A DNA stretch of 64,000 nucleotides, taken from assembly GCF_016651105.1 (NCBI RefSeq), contig NZ_JAEKEL010000001.1, positions 4,702,001 to 4,766,000 of the forward strand, written 5' to 3'. Below are positions 16,704-25,495 of the stretch, piece after piece. A model generated the notes under the pieces. It ran no database searches, was not told the origin of the DNA, and saw nothing but the letters and a program-made list of their open reading frames with translations. Positions within the stretch are counted from its first letter, which is position 1, and every line of letters starts with the position of its first letter. The position numbers and the translations under genes are program-made. Source of the DNA: Pseudomonas sp. TH15. GTDB lineage: Bacteria > Pseudomonadota > Gammaproteobacteria > Pseudomonadales > Pseudomonadaceae.

Positions 16704-17012
16704 TCAGTTGGAGACTTGCTCAAGGAATATCAGTTGCAGCGGCGTTTCCAGCAGGTCATCCGCCGTGGCCGCAAAGTGCTGGAAGTACGGCATGGCGAAA
16801 TGCGCATCGAGTGCCGCTTGGTCTTTGAAAGCCTCGCGCATGTAGAACGTGCCACGCTGGTCGCGCAGCTCAAACAACACATAGTCGAGATTGCCCGGCT
16901 CTGTGCGCGTCGGCTCAACCAGCGCCAGCAGTCCCTCTTGCAATGCCTGTTCCTGGCCTGGTTTGGCCTTTAGTACCGCAATCGACACCAATGTTTCTGT
17001 GGACTTGCTCAT
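16704..17012 (-). CDS. antibiotic-biosynthesis-monooxygenase (ABM) domain protein
   Basis: A 102-residue ferredoxin-like dimeric alpha-beta barrel protein: LVSIAVLKAKPGQEQALQEGLLALVEPTRTEPGNLDYVLFELRDQRGTFYMREAF is the family pattern (given here by its key words KPGQE, EPGN, FYMREAF). YgiN-like members act as quinol monooxygenases or detoxify small aldehydes and quinones. The start at 17012 has GGGAG upstream. The gene lies in the same direction as, and just downstream of, the royal-jelly-like and quinone-oxidoreductase genes, suggesting a small redox operon. Confidence 0.85.
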   Translation of the reverse strand: MSKSTETLVSIAVLKAKPGQEQALQEGLLALVEPTRTEPGNLDYVLFELRDQRGTFYMREAFKDQAALDAHFAMPYFQHFAATADDLLETPLQLIFLEQVSN

Positions 17013-17074
17013 GCTCAATACTCCCGGAATCGCGAATCTGAAGTGAAACGCCAAGGTTCAATGCTGCTGATCAA

Positions 17075-18259
17075 TCAGCGGGTCGGCGCCGGCGCCGCGT
17101 CGATTTTCAGACGCAGCAGGCTGTAAGGTTTTTGCCGCTGATCCTGCCCCGAGCGGAACGCCGCCTGCCGATGAAATTGGTTGGCAATGAAATACAGATA
17201 GCCATCCGGGCCGATGGACAAGGTGTCGGGCCACAGCAGGCGCGGGTCATGCACCAGCGTTTGCCACTGGCCATCCGGCAATCGCTTGCGGATCGCGTTG
17301 TGCTCGTAATCACCGGCGTAGATCGCGCCGTCAGCGTCGGCCTCCAGACCATCGGATGCACCTTTTTCGCCCAGATCCTGCACGGCCGCTGCCAGTTGTT
17401 GCTCGCTGAAGTTGGCATCGCGTAAAAGCGCGGTGGAAACCGAGTACAGATGTCGACTCGACAAAGGCGTGAAGTACAGCGTCTTGCCGTCCGCCGACAG
17501 GGCGATACCGTCCGAGGCCACACCCAGCGGTTTTCGCTGGCCGTTCGCAGCCTCGACCGTGACCGGCAAACCTTCGACCACCGGTACAAATGTCGGGTCA
17601 ACCGAGGTCGCCGGCACTCCGCTCAAACGGCGCATCGCATGGCCGCTGGCGATGTCCATGACGATGATCGCGCCGGGGCCGCGCAATGAAGAATCGGTGA
17701 GATAGACCGTGCCTTGCGCGCCAGTACGAAAGTCGAAACGCATGTCGTTAACGTAGGTGCTGGGCAACATGACGTGGTCCGGGAACACCAGGCGTTTGAC
17801 GACTTTGTTGGTAGCCAGATCCACCGCCATCAGTTTCGCGCCTTTGGGTTTCGGATCTGCAAAGCCCGGCGCTGCCGTGTCGAGCAACCAGACACGGCCC
17901 CGACCATCGGCCACCACGCTTTGCACGCTGATCAGGCCATCGCTCGGGTCGCTTGGATTCTCCTGGTTGATCGCCGCGTTCGGATAGGCCACGACCTTGC
18001 CAGCGCGGATCTCGCCCACGGTGAACGGCACGTTGTCGCCCCAACGCGGGAAGTTGACGAAGATCCGCCCCGTCTCGGTGACCGTCACGCCGGTGGGCAT
18101 TGCATCGTAGAACGCATGCACCTGTTCAAGCTTGCCGAAAGAGCGGTCGGCCGGTGCATCAGCCGGCAAGGCAACAGCGTTGATTGCATGAGCGAACGGC
18201 ACCGTGAATGTGGCGGCCAAGACCATCGCCATGACTGCGGGAAGGGTTTTCATACGCAT
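17075..18259 (-). CDS. exported major royal jelly protein / SMP-30-like beta-propeller
   Basis: A 394-residue protein with a Sec signal peptide (MRMKTLPAVMAMVLAATFTVP..AHA). The body shows the blade repeats of the MRJP/yellow family, often labelled L-dopachrome tautomerase-related: GRIFVNFPRWGDN, GRVWLLDTAAPG, YVNDMRFD, GTVYLTDSS, SDGIALSADGKTLYFTPL and WPDTLSIGPDGYLYFIANQ. It should act in the periplasm, perhaps on lactones or aromatic quinones. The start at 18259 has AGGAG six bases upstream. It sits between the oxidoreductase and the ABM gene on one strand. Confidence 0.87.
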   Translation of the reverse strand: MRMKTLPAVMAMVLAATFTVPFAHAINAVALPADAPADRSFGKLEQVHAFYDAMPTGVTVTETGRIFVNFPRWGDNVPFTVGEIRAGKVVAYPNAAINQENPSDPSDGLISVQSVVADGRGRVWLLDTAAPGFADPKPKGAKLMAVDLATNKVVKRLVFPDHVMLPSTYVNDMRFDFRTGAQGTVYLTDSSLRGPGAIIVMDIASGHAMRRLSGVPATSVDPTFVPVVEGLPVTVEAANGQRKPLGVASDGIALSADGKTLYFTPLSSRHLYSVSTALLRDANFSEQQLAAAVQDLGEKGASDGLEADADGAIYAGDYEHNAIRKRLPDGQWQTLVHDPRLLWPDTLSIGPDGYLYFIANQFHRQAAFRSGQDQRQKPYSLLRLKIDAAPAPTR

Positions 18260-18311
18260 GAGCAGCTCCTGACAGGCCCGCCAGCAGGCCCGTCTGAATG
18301 AATGAGTTAGG

Positions 18312-19319
18312 TCAGAAACCTTCGAGAACGATCTTGCCTCGGGCCTTGCCGCTTTCGACCAACGCATGGGCACGGCGCATGTTCGCCGCGTTGATCGCGC
18401 CGAAATGTTCGCCCACGGTGGTGTGCAAAATGCCTTGGTCAATCAGAGCGCTGACGCGATCGAGCAGGTGATGCTGATTGATCATGTCCTCGGTTTCGTA
18501 CAGTGAACGGGTGAACATCAATTCCCAATGCAGCGACAGCGATTTGCGCTTGAGCGGCATCACATCGAGGCTGTCGGGATCGTCGATCACACCCAGACGC
18601 CCCTGTGGTCGAAGCACATCGATCAGTTGCGAAAAGTGCTGCGAGGTGTGCGTCAGGCTGGCGACATAATCAACCTCGGTCACGCCCAGTGCTTGCAACT
18701 GAGCGAGCATGGGCTGGCTGTGATCGATGACGTGATGCGCACCCAACTGCCGAACCCAGTCAGCAGTTTCCTTGCGCGAGGCGGTACCGATCACGGTAAG
18801 CCGGGTCAACTGGCGGGCCAGTTGCACCAGCATCGAACCGACGCCGCCCGCCGCGCCGGTGATCAACAGGCACTTGCCCTGCCCCGAGCCTTCGGCGATA
18901 CCGAGGCGCTCGAAGAGCAATTCCCAAGCGGTAATCGAGGTCAACGGCAACGCCGCCGCATCGGCTGCACTCAACGAGCGTGGTTTGTGCCCGACGATTC
19001 GCTCATCCACCAAATGGAATTCGCTGTAACTGCCGGAACGCGCAATCGAGCCCGAATAGAACACTTCATCGCCCGGCTGAAACAGTGTCACTTCACTACC
19101 GACCTCGCGAACAATGCCGGCCGCATCCCAGCCGAGGATTTTTGGTTCTTTGGTGAAAGTGCCAGCGCGGACTTTGGTGTCGACCGGATTGACCGAAACT
19201 GCGCGCACTTCCACCAGCAGATCCCTCGGGCCAGGCGTGGGCACTGGCAGATCGATGTCGATCAATGCTTGCGGATCATCAATGGGCAAAGCGTGTTGCG
19301 TAAAGGTGATGGCTTTCAT
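18312..19319 (-). CDS. zinc-type alcohol dehydrogenase / quinone oxidoreductase family protein
   Basis: A 335-residue medium-chain dehydrogenase/reductase. GroES-like N-terminus (VNPVDTKVRAGTF, LGWDAAGIV) lacks the zinc-ligand cysteines, as in zeta-crystallin-like NADPH:quinone reductases. The Rossmann motif LLITGAAGGVGSMLVQLAR is near residue 150. It would reduce quinones or enones using NADPH in the cytoplasm. The divergent LysR gene about 110 bases away is its likely regulator. Confidence 0.9.
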   Translation of the reverse strand: MKAITFTQHALPIDDPQALIDIDLPVPTPGPRDLLVEVRAVSVNPVDTKVRAGTFTKEPKILGWDAAGIVREVGSEVTLFQPGDEVFYSGSIARSGSYSEFHLVDERIVGHKPRSLSAADAAALPLTSITAWELLFERLGIAEGSGQGKCLLITGAAGGVGSMLVQLARQLTRLTVIGTASRKETADWVRQLGAHHVIDHSQPMLAQLQALGVTEVDYVASLTHTSQHFSQLIDVLRPQGRLGVIDDPDSLDVMPLKRKSLSLHWELMFTRSLYETEDMINQHHLLDRVSALIDQGILHTTVGEHFGAINAANMRRAHALVESGKARGKIVLEGF

Positions 19320-19429
19320 GGAAACTCGCTGTCTGAAGAGTTGACGTGCTCACTTGCCGCCATCTTCGACTTCCCATGCACAAAGAAAAACCAGCAGAAT
19401 GCGCCAACACTTTCACTGCAGGAGTGAAA

Positions 19430-20320
19430 ATGATCCGCATCGATGATCTAGGTTTGTTCACCCGCAGCGCCGCGCTCGGTAGCTTCACCGCAGCCGCCCT
19501 TGAGGCCGACTTGTTGCCCGGCCAGGTCGCCGCCGCTATCAAGCGTCTGGAGCGCGAACTGGACGTGCGCCTGTTCGCGCGCACCACGCGCAGCCTGCGT
19601 TTGACCGCCGAGGGCGAGCAATACTTGCCCACCGCCCACTCGGTGCTGGAGGCGCTGAAGCAAGGCAGGGACAACCTGCGCGGTGAAAACGCCACGTTGC
19701 GCGGCGTGTTGCAAGTGACGGCACCGTCAGATCTGGGGCGCAATATTCTGCTGCCGTGGCTGACCCAGTTTCGTCGCCAGCATCCGCTACTGACCTTGCG
19801 TTTCGTTCTGTCGGACCAGATGGTCGACCTGTTTCGCGACCCGGTGGACGTGGCCATTCGATACGGCGCGAACGAGGATGCCAACTACGTTGCGTTGCCG
19901 CTAGCGCCGTGGAATCGCCGCGTGCTGGTCGCCTCGCCGGACTATGTACAGCGTCACGGCCAGCCGCAAACACCGGACGATTTGCGCAATCACCCTTGCC
20001 TGCTCTATCTGCAGAGCGGCCGGGTTTACGATAAGTGGAGCCTTGGCGGCGCGACGTTCCAGGTCTCGGGGCCGCTGTTCAGCGACGACGCCGATGTTGT
20101 GCGGCGCTGGGCCCTGGACGGCGAAGGCATCGCCAACAAATCATGGCTGGATGTCAGTGCGGACGTGAATGCGGGACGACTGATCGTGCTGCTCAAGGAT
20201 TATCCCGGCGAGGCCTCGCCGTTGAGTCTGGTGTGCCCGCATCGCAAGCAGATTACCCCAGCGGTGTCTCAGCTCTATGCGTGGTTGAGTGCTCAGTTTG
20301 CCGCGCTGGAGCGAATCTGA
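19430..20320 (+). CDS. LysR family transcriptional regulator
   Basis: A 296-residue regulator. Winged HTH at residues 3-62 (LGLFTRSAALGSFTAAALE...QVAAAIKRLERELDVRLFART), then a CrgA-type effector domain (DVAIRYGANEDANYVALPL). The start at 19430 follows GCAGGAG. Divergent placement next to the quinone oxidoreductase suggests that it controls that operon in response to a quinone, aldehyde or aromatic effector. Confidence 0.9.
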   Translation: MIRIDDLGLFTRSAALGSFTAAALEADLLPGQVAAAIKRLERELDVRLFARTTRSLRLTAEGEQYLPTAHSVLEALKQGRDNLRGENATLRGVLQVTAPSDLGRNILLPWLTQFRRQHPLLTLRFVLSDQMVDLFRDPVDVAIRYGANEDANYVALPLAPWNRRVLVASPDYVQRHGQPQTPDDLRNHPCLLYLQSGRVYDKWSLGGATFQVSGPLFSDDADVVRRWALDGEGIANKSWLDVSADVNAGRLIVLLKDYPGEASPLSLVCPHRKQITPAVSQLYAWLSAQFAALERI

Positions 20321-20558
20321 AATCGCAAGATCAAGCTCCCCTCAAAACGTTATCTGTTGCCCCGTGATCTGCGGCTGTCACAACTGCGCGCCGTGCGCGA
20401 AAACCGCATATTCGGCATCCCTTCAGACAACTGCCGTCGGCGCTCGCCAGCCGTCAAGTGGCGCAGGATCAGGCCAGACCATTCAAGGCCCTGCACAAAA
20501 AGAAATGAACCCACCGCACTACACGCCACCTAACGCATAGACCATCAGGAGGTAGCCA

Positions 20559-20759
20559 ATGCATATCGAAACCGTGTGGATCGTACTGGCGGCAGTTCTT
20601 CTGCTTATCGAGCTCTGGGCCATCAATCGGGTGCGCAAGAGCGAGGGGAAATCCAGCAACAAAGGCGTGTGGATCGTGCTGATCGTGTTTGTACCGTTGT
20701 TCGGCCTTATTGCGTGGGCATTGGCGGGACCCAAGCACGTCAGTCATGGGCCTGCCTGA
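20559..20759 (+). CDS. PLD nuclease N-terminal (PLDc_N) domain membrane protein
   Basis: A 66-residue protein of two transmembrane helices (IETVWIVLAAVLLLIELWAI and GVWIVLIVFVPLFGLIAWAL), joined by a basic loop and ending GPKHVSHGPA. This matches the PLDc_N domain that anchors cardiolipin synthases, here standing alone. Ribosome site AGGAGG is eight bases upstream. Function of the free-standing domain is unknown. Confidence 0.8.
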   Translation: MHIETVWIVLAAVLLLIELWAINRVRKSEGKSSNKGVWIVLIVFVPLFGLIAWALAGPKHVSHGPA

Positions 20760-20825
20760 TATTGCCGAGCACCACTACTTCCGGTTGTAGTACCGTCATC
20801 GGTCGACAACACGGAGGTAGCGGGT

Positions 20826-21902
20826 ATGGGCAAGGGAGCAAACAAACACGTCGTGGTCATTGGCGCCGGCATTGTCGGCGCCTCGCTGGCGTATCACCTG
20901 GCGGCGAAAGGTGCGCAGGTTACGGTGATCGAGGCTGGAGAGGTGGCGAGCGGCGTGACCGGGCGTTCGTTTGCATGGATCAACGCCACCCACCCCGGGC
21001 CCGATCCGATCGCGCAGTTGCGCGGTACGGCCATAGAGGCCTACCACCGCCTCGAGACAGAACTGCCGGCGCTGCAAATCCGCTGGACGGGCGCGCTGTC
21101 CTATTCCGAAGAAGTTATGCAGGCCTGCGCTCAGTCGCTTCCGGCTTCGCTATTGTCGCGCGCCGAGATTCAACGCCTTGAGCCGAACCTCAAACACCCT
21201 CCCCAGCAAGCTTTTTACAAAGCCGAAGAAGGTGCGTTGGACGCGGTACAGACAACCCATGTGCTGATCAGCACCGCTCAGGCACTTGGCGCGAAACTAC
21301 TGACGCAGACAACGGTGTCGGGTTTCACAACGCACAATTCCACTGTGACCGGTGTCGAGACCGCTGCAGGCTGCATCGCCGCCGATACGGTGATTCTCGC
21401 GGCGGGCACCGGCACCCGCCCTCTGGCGGCAATGCTCAACATCAGCCTGCCGCTTGCAGAGTCCCCGGCGATATTCATCCGCTACAAGGCTCGGGCTAAC
21501 CTGGTGAACGGCATCATCTCCAGCCCTGCCATAGAAGTACGCCAAGGCGCCGATGGAACATTGCTGGCCGCAGAAGACTACTTGAGCGATGCGCCCGAGC
21601 ATCAGCCGATGGCCATCGCCCGGCAAACCGCCAAAGCCATTCAGAGCGAACTTCGCGCAGTCTCCACCATGGAACCGGAGACCGCGTGCATCGGGCTCAG
21701 GCCCATGCCTGAAGACGGCGTGCCCATCGTCGGTTATCTGCCCGGCATCGGTGGCGTCTACGTGTGCGTCATGCATCCCGGCGTCACGCTGGCGGCGACG
21801 GTGGGACATCTGGTTAGCGAAGAGATTGTCGGCGGGACGCTCGCTGCGGCGCTGGTGCCGTGCAGTCCGCAACGATTCCTGGAAAAATCGAAAAGTGTTT
21901 GA
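20826..21902 (+). CDS. FAD-dependent oxidoreductase (DAO family)
   Basis: A 358-residue D-amino-acid-oxidase/glycine-oxidase-type flavoprotein. The FAD-binding Rossmann motif VVVIGAGIVGASLAYHLAAK is near residues 10-28, followed by the acidic ribose-binding VIEAG. The C-terminal IGLRPMPEDGVPIVGYLP and CVMHPGVTLAATVGHLV carry the second FAD contact typical of the family. It probably deaminates or demethylates an amine. No partner genes fix the substrate. Confidence 0.87.
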   Translation: MGKGANKHVVVIGAGIVGASLAYHLAAKGAQVTVIEAGEVASGVTGRSFAWINATHPGPDPIAQLRGTAIEAYHRLETELPALQIRWTGALSYSEEVMQACAQSLPASLLSRAEIQRLEPNLKHPPQQAFYKAEEGALDAVQTTHVLISTAQALGAKLLTQTTVSGFTTHNSTVTGVETAAGCIAADTVILAAGTGTRPLAAMLNISLPLAESPAIFIRYKARANLVNGIISSPAIEVRQGADGTLLAAEDYLSDAPEHQPMAIARQTAKAIQSELRAVSTMEPETACIGLRPMPEDGVPIVGYLPGIGGVYVCVMHPGVTLAATVGHLVSEEIVGGTLAAALVPCSPQRFLEKSKSV

Positions 21903-21939
21903 TTTACACTTGCGCACGTTTTCAGCAAGGGACTTGCAC

Positions 21940-22491
21940 ATGCAGCGCATCGTGATTCTGGGCAACTCGGGCAGTGGAAAATCCACCCTCGCCCGAGCCA
22001 TTGGCCAACGCCTGGATTTGAAGGTGGTCCACCTCGATCCCCTGTTCTGGGAGCCCGATTGGGTTGAGCCGGATAACGAAGCCTTTCGTGCGCGGGTCCA
22101 ACACGCCATCGCGTCGGATGCATGGGTCTGCGAAGGCAATTATTCGCGGCGAACCTTCGACCTGCGCCTGCCCCGTGCCGAGCTTGTGATCTGGCTGGAT
22201 ACGCCCCGCGTCATCTGCATGAAACGGGTCATGCTGCGCAGCGCGCTGAACCGGCCGCGAGCAGATCTTCCGGCAGGCTGCGCCGAGCGACTGGACAAAG
22301 CATTTCTGCAGTTTCTGAAATACGTGTGGCATTTCGATCGCGTCAACCGCCCCGGCATTGAGGCCATGCGCCAGACCATCAGCCCGCAGATCCCGGTAAT
22401 TCACCTGCGCACGGCGCGGCAGATTTCAGCATTTCTGGAAGGCCTTTCAATGGGGCCGCAAGCCGCTGTCAGGCCGCCGCTGGCCAGCTGA
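21940..22491 (+). CDS. P-loop kinase, DNA-topology-modulation (FlaR)-like
   Basis: A 183-residue NMP-kinase-like protein. Walker A is GNSGSGKST at residues 8-16. Also present are HLDPLFWEPDW, the VCEGNYSR motif and VIWLDTPR. Proteins with this layout are labelled adenylate-kinase-like or FlaR, with no firmly known substrate. The start at 21940 was chosen because MQRIVILGNSGSGKS is the natural N-terminus. Confidence 0.82.
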   Translation: MQRIVILGNSGSGKSTLARAIGQRLDLKVVHLDPLFWEPDWVEPDNEAFRARVQHAIASDAWVCEGNYSRRTFDLRLPRAELVIWLDTPRVICMKRVMLRSALNRPRADLPAGCAERLDKAFLQFLKYVWHFDRVNRPGIEAMRQTISPQIPVIHLRTARQISAFLEGLSMGPQAAVRPPLAS

Positions 22492-22526
22492 AAAACCTGT
22501 CCATCCACAACTAAAAGAGAATGCAC

Positions 22527-22853
22527 ATGGACGTCTTCAAGCAATTACAGCCCGCCGACTGCGCGGACATGCAGGACATTCGCCGCGAAATCGATCGCCT
22601 TGATCAGGCCGTAATCGAGTTGCTGGGCCAGCGTTTTCAGTACGTGCTGGCGGCCTCGAAATTCAAGACCTCGGCGACGTCGGTGCGGGCGCCTGATCGC
22701 TTCAAGGCCATGCTGGCGACCCGTCGCGAATGGGCCGAAGCCGAGGGCCTGAACCCGGATGCCATCGAGAAAATGTACAGTGATCTGGTCAACCATTTCA
22801 TTGCTGAAGAAATGAAACATTGGACGGCGCTTCAATCGGCCTCCCCTGAGTAG
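22527..22853 (+). CDS. isochorismate pyruvate-lyase / chorismate mutase II family protein (PchB-like)
   Basis: A 108-residue all-helical AroQ-fold protein. Similarity to P. aeruginosa PchB is visible throughout: DIRREIDRLD, LGQRFQYVLAASKFK, APDRFKAML, REWAEAEGLNP and IAEEMKHW. PchB makes salicylate from isochorismate. The active-site Arg residues and the Lys in SKFK are present, but the residue aligned with PchB Gln90 (IAEQ) is Glu (IAEE). No isochorismate synthase (pchA) or salicylate-using genes are nearby, so the role is open; chorismate mutase is an alternative. An in-frame ATG two codons earlier is equally possible. Confidence 0.8.
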   Translation: MDVFKQLQPADCADMQDIRREIDRLDQAVIELLGQRFQYVLAASKFKTSATSVRAPDRFKAMLATRREWAEAEGLNPDAIEKMYSDLVNHFIAEEMKHWTALQSASPE

Positions 22854-22868
22854 ACCGAGCACTCAACG

Positions 22869-23153
22869 ATGAAAATCTACTGCCCGATGTTCTGGTCCCT
22901 CGATCAAGGCATTGACTACAGTGCTCCAACTATCCACCTCGCGGACATTGTGCCGCGCGCAGGTCAAACGACCTGTGCGTACTTTGATCGCAGCGACACG
23001 CTGCACATCGGTGAAACCCTGCAGCTCATCTGGTGCCCGCCCGTCTCGGACTTGAATGGCTGGAGTGAACAACCGCGTACCTCGCGACGGCCGATTAAAT
23101 TCGAAATGGAAGTCTTCTCATGCTCGAACGCAACAAACTGGTTCCGGAACTGA
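22869..23153 (+). CDS. possible small hypothetical protein, 94 residues
   Basis: An open frame after the PchB-like gene with protein-like composition (ADIVPRAGQTTCAYFDRSDTLHIGETLQLIW) but only a weak ribosome site and no recognised family. Its last 34 bases overlap the VOC remnant. It may itself be a gene fragment. Confidence 0.35.
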   Translation: MKIYCPMFWSLDQGIDYSAPTIHLADIVPRAGQTTCAYFDRSDTLHIGETLQLIWCPPVSDLNGWSEQPRTSRRPIKFEMEVFSCSNATNWFRN

Positions 23154-23224
23154 TGGTCAGCGACCTGCATGGTAGCCTGGCGTGGCTCTACCCCAACCCA
23201 AGGAGACTTATCCAGCATGGATGA
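23120..23224 (+). pseudogene. N-terminal remnant of a glyoxalase/bleomycin-resistance (VOC) protein
   Basis: The frame MLERNKLVPELMVSDLHGSLAW is the start of the first beta-alpha unit of VOC-family proteins (NKLVPELxVSDLxxSLxFY). After residue 22 the sequence runs directly into the ribosome site and start of the following GNAT gene. About 100 residues have been lost. Confidence 0.6.
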
Positions 23225-23702
23225 AGCTATTAAGTACCGAATCGCCACGGCGCAAGATGCCCTGACCATGTGTGAGTTGGGCCAACTGCTCAACTCGGTA
23301 CACCACGACGCCCGCCCCGACATCTACGCGGCCGCCACCGAAGACTATTCACGTGACTTGCCGCACTGGTCCGGTATTTTCGAGAAGCCGGGTCAGGTGG
23401 CGTTTATCGCCACCGTTGACGGTCAGGCCGCTGCGTTCATTACCGCCAACCTGTCGGCCAGCTCCGGGCCGCTGATGCAGCCGCAGAATGTCGTGCGGAT
23501 TGGTTCGGTGTGCGTCGCCGAGCCGTATTGGGGCAAAGGCCTTGGTCGCGGGCTGATACAACGCGTCAAGGACTGGGCCATCGAGCATGACGCTCAGGAT
23601 TTGCGACTGACCGTCTGGCCGTTCAACGAACGCGCCATACGGATTTACGCGGAGTTCGGCTTCGAGCACCGCGCCATCGAGATGGGCCTGCGCTTGTCAT
23701 GA
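23217..23702 (+). CDS. GNAT family N-acetyltransferase
   Basis: A 161-residue acetyltransferase beginning MDEAIKYRIATAQDAL. The acetyl-CoA-binding motif A is clear: VRIGSVCVAEPYWGKGLGRG then LIQRVKDWA. It ends with the usual RIYAEFGFEHRAIEM. AAGGAG lies upstream. The acceptor substrate is unknown. The start overlaps the end of the VOC remnant. Confidence 0.88.
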   Translation: MDEAIKYRIATAQDALTMCELGQLLNSVHHDARPDIYAAATEDYSRDLPHWSGIFEKPGQVAFIATVDGQAAAFITANLSASSGPLMQPQNVVRIGSVCVAEPYWGKGLGRGLIQRVKDWAIEHDAQDLRLTVWPFNERAIRIYAEFGFEHRAIEMGLRLS

Positions 23703-23895
23703 CCCGCAGGCTTTGGAGATGGGTCTTCCGGCGCAGGCCTCCCGAGCAGCCCTAACCAAGCCATTAACCTGGCGCACAAGGCCGCGATGAAGGAGGAGAA
23801 CGCACGGCCGATAAAGACGTGTGAATCTGATCGCGCTGTCGGACTTTGCGGATACGTCTACGCTCACTCCACCGCCCCCGCCTGGAGCCATCGAC

Positions 23896-24804
23896 ATGAC
23901 GCGCCCGCTGCTGACCGCTCTTACCTTGCTCGCCCTAAGTCTGCCGGCACAGGCCGAGGTGACGCCCTTCCCCGCCGCCTTCAAAACTCAGGACATCTCC
24001 GTAGAAGGCGTCACGATGCATGTGCGCGTCGGAGGCAAAAGCCCAGCCGTGGTGCTGTTGCATGGCTTCGGTGACACCGGTGACATGTGGGCGCCACTGG
24101 CCGCCGACCTCGCCAAGGACCACACCGTCGTGGTGCCGGACTTGCGCGGCATGGGCTTGTCGTCGATCCCGGACAGCGGCTACGACAAGAAGACCCAGGG
24201 CGGCGATATCCGTGGGGTGTTGGCCGCATTGGGTATTGAGCATTCGGTGGTGATCGGCCACGACATTGGCACCATGGTCGCCTTCGCCTACGCCGCGCGT
24301 TACCCGCAGCGAACCGATCGTCTGGTGGTGATGGATGCGCCGGTGCCGGGCATCCCTCCCTGGAACGAGATTGTCCGCTCACCGATGCTTTGGCATTTCG
24401 ACTTTGGCGGGCCGGATGCCGAACGTCTGGTCGCCGGTCGTGAGCGTATTTACCTGGATCGTTTCTGGAATGAGTTCGCAGGTGATCCCGGCAAAGTGGA
24501 TGAAGCCACCCGCCAGCATTACGCCAAGCTCTACGCCCGGCCCGGCGCCATGCGTGCGGCGTTCGCGCAGTTCCGCAGCATTCGTCAGGATGCCGTGGAC
24601 AATGAGGCGTCGATGAAGACGCGACTGACGATGCCGGTATTGGCCGTCGGCGGTGAAAAGTCCTTCGGCAACAACGAAGCTATCGTGATGCGCAATGCCG
24701 CAGACACGGTCACGGAAGTCGTGGTGCCGGGGGCCGGCCATTGGCTGATGGAAGAAGCGCCGGTGCCGACGATCAAAGCCGTTCGAGACTTTATCTCGAT
24801 GTGA
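23896..24804 (+). CDS. exported alpha/beta hydrolase, epoxide-hydrolase/dehalogenase-like
   Basis: A 302-residue protein with signal peptide MTRPLLTALTLLALSLPAQA. Oxyanion motif HGFGD is at 56-60. The nucleophile elbow is GHDIG with Asp123 rather than Ser, the mark of epoxide hydrolases and haloalkane dehalogenases. A lid tyrosine occurs in IYLDRFW and the catalytic His in GAGHWLMEEAP. It probably acts in the periplasm on epoxides or related electrophiles. GGAG is eight bases before ATG. Confidence 0.88.
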   Translation: MTRPLLTALTLLALSLPAQAEVTPFPAAFKTQDISVEGVTMHVRVGGKSPAVVLLHGFGDTGDMWAPLAADLAKDHTVVVPDLRGMGLSSIPDSGYDKKTQGGDIRGVLAALGIEHSVVIGHDIGTMVAFAYAARYPQRTDRLVVMDAPVPGIPPWNEIVRSPMLWHFDFGGPDAERLVAGRERIYLDRFWNEFAGDPGKVDEATRQHYAKLYARPGAMRAAFAQFRSIRQDAVDNEASMKTRLTMPVLAVGGEKSFGNNEAIVMRNAADTVTEVVVPGAGHWLMEEAPVPTIKAVRDFISM

Positions 24805-24871
24805 GGATTTGCCGTTGCCTCGTCCCGCGCCATGCGTCAGGATTCCGCTCTTTTGATCGGAAGGAGCGAAC

Positions 24872-25195
24872 GTGGAGCGTCTATTCGTTTATGGAACCCT
24901 GGGCCCAGGGCGCCCGAATGAGCATCTCATGCTGAACATTGGCGGTACGTGGCAACCGGCCTCGCTCAAGGGTCGCCTGACTCAGGCGGGCTGGGGCGCA
25001 GAAATGGGTTTTCCGGGGCTGGTCATTGCGGATGATGGCGACGTTATCGAGGGCTTCGTATTTTCATCGGAAAACTTCCCCGCCCACTGGGTCGACCTCG
25101 ACGCGTTTGAAGGGGCTGAGTACCAGCGGGTTCTGACCCCAGTGACATTGGCGGACGGTGCGGTCATTGACGCTTATGTGTATGCGCTTCGCTAG
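24872..25195 (+). CDS. gamma-glutamylcyclotransferase (AIG2-like) family protein
   Basis: A 107-residue protein with the defining N-terminal YGTLGPGRPNEHLM motif and the catalytic-site region containing DAFEGAEYQRV (Glu in FEG). GTG start with AAGGAG upstream. Such proteins form 5-oxoproline from gamma-glutamyl amines or cleave related isopeptides. Single cytoplasmic gene. Confidence 0.85.
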   Translation: MERLFVYGTLGPGRPNEHLMLNIGGTWQPASLKGRLTQAGWGAEMGFPGLVIADDGDVIEGFVFSSENFPAHWVDLDAFEGAEYQRVLTPVTLADGAVIDAYVYALR

Positions 25196-25300
25196 GCAAT
25201 AATCGGTCTCGCCGCCTAGCCACTGCCCCGATTCACGCTTACCATACGCCCAACTCGTATTACCGCGGCTGCTGAACCCGGTACTCACGAGGACATGACC

Positions 25301-25495
25301 ATGGAAAGAACCCGCGCCTGGAGATGCTCACAGGCCAATAAACACGGCAGTGACAGAGCGGTTCGTCCGCTGAAAATCAAGCCAGAAAAGAACTGGAAGC
25401 TGATGTACATCCGTGCCGCCAAGCTACTCAGGGCACGCCAACTCGGCATGAGCTATCCCATCCGCACCACCCGCCAACTGTTGGATCAAGAGTGA
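25301..25495 (+). CDS. small basic hypothetical protein
   Basis: A 64-residue, strongly basic protein (MERTRAWRCSQANKHGSDRAVRPLKIKPEKNW... by its key parts). It overlaps the next start codon (GAGTGA contains the GTG of the phosphatase), so the two are translationally coupled. I do not recognise it. It may be a partner or regulator of the phosphatase. Confidence 0.6.
   Translation: MERTRAWRCSQANKHGSDRAVRPLKIKPEKNWKLMYIRAAKLLRARQLGMSYPIRTTRQLLDQE

Noticed and set aside
20374..20392. CTGTCACAACT as a Pho half-site
   Set aside because: No second half-site at 11 bases and no -10 element.
23697..23984. 95-codon minus-strand frame between the GNAT and hydrolase genes
   Set aside because: It overlaps the signal peptide of the hydrolase, lacks a ribosome site and resembles no family.
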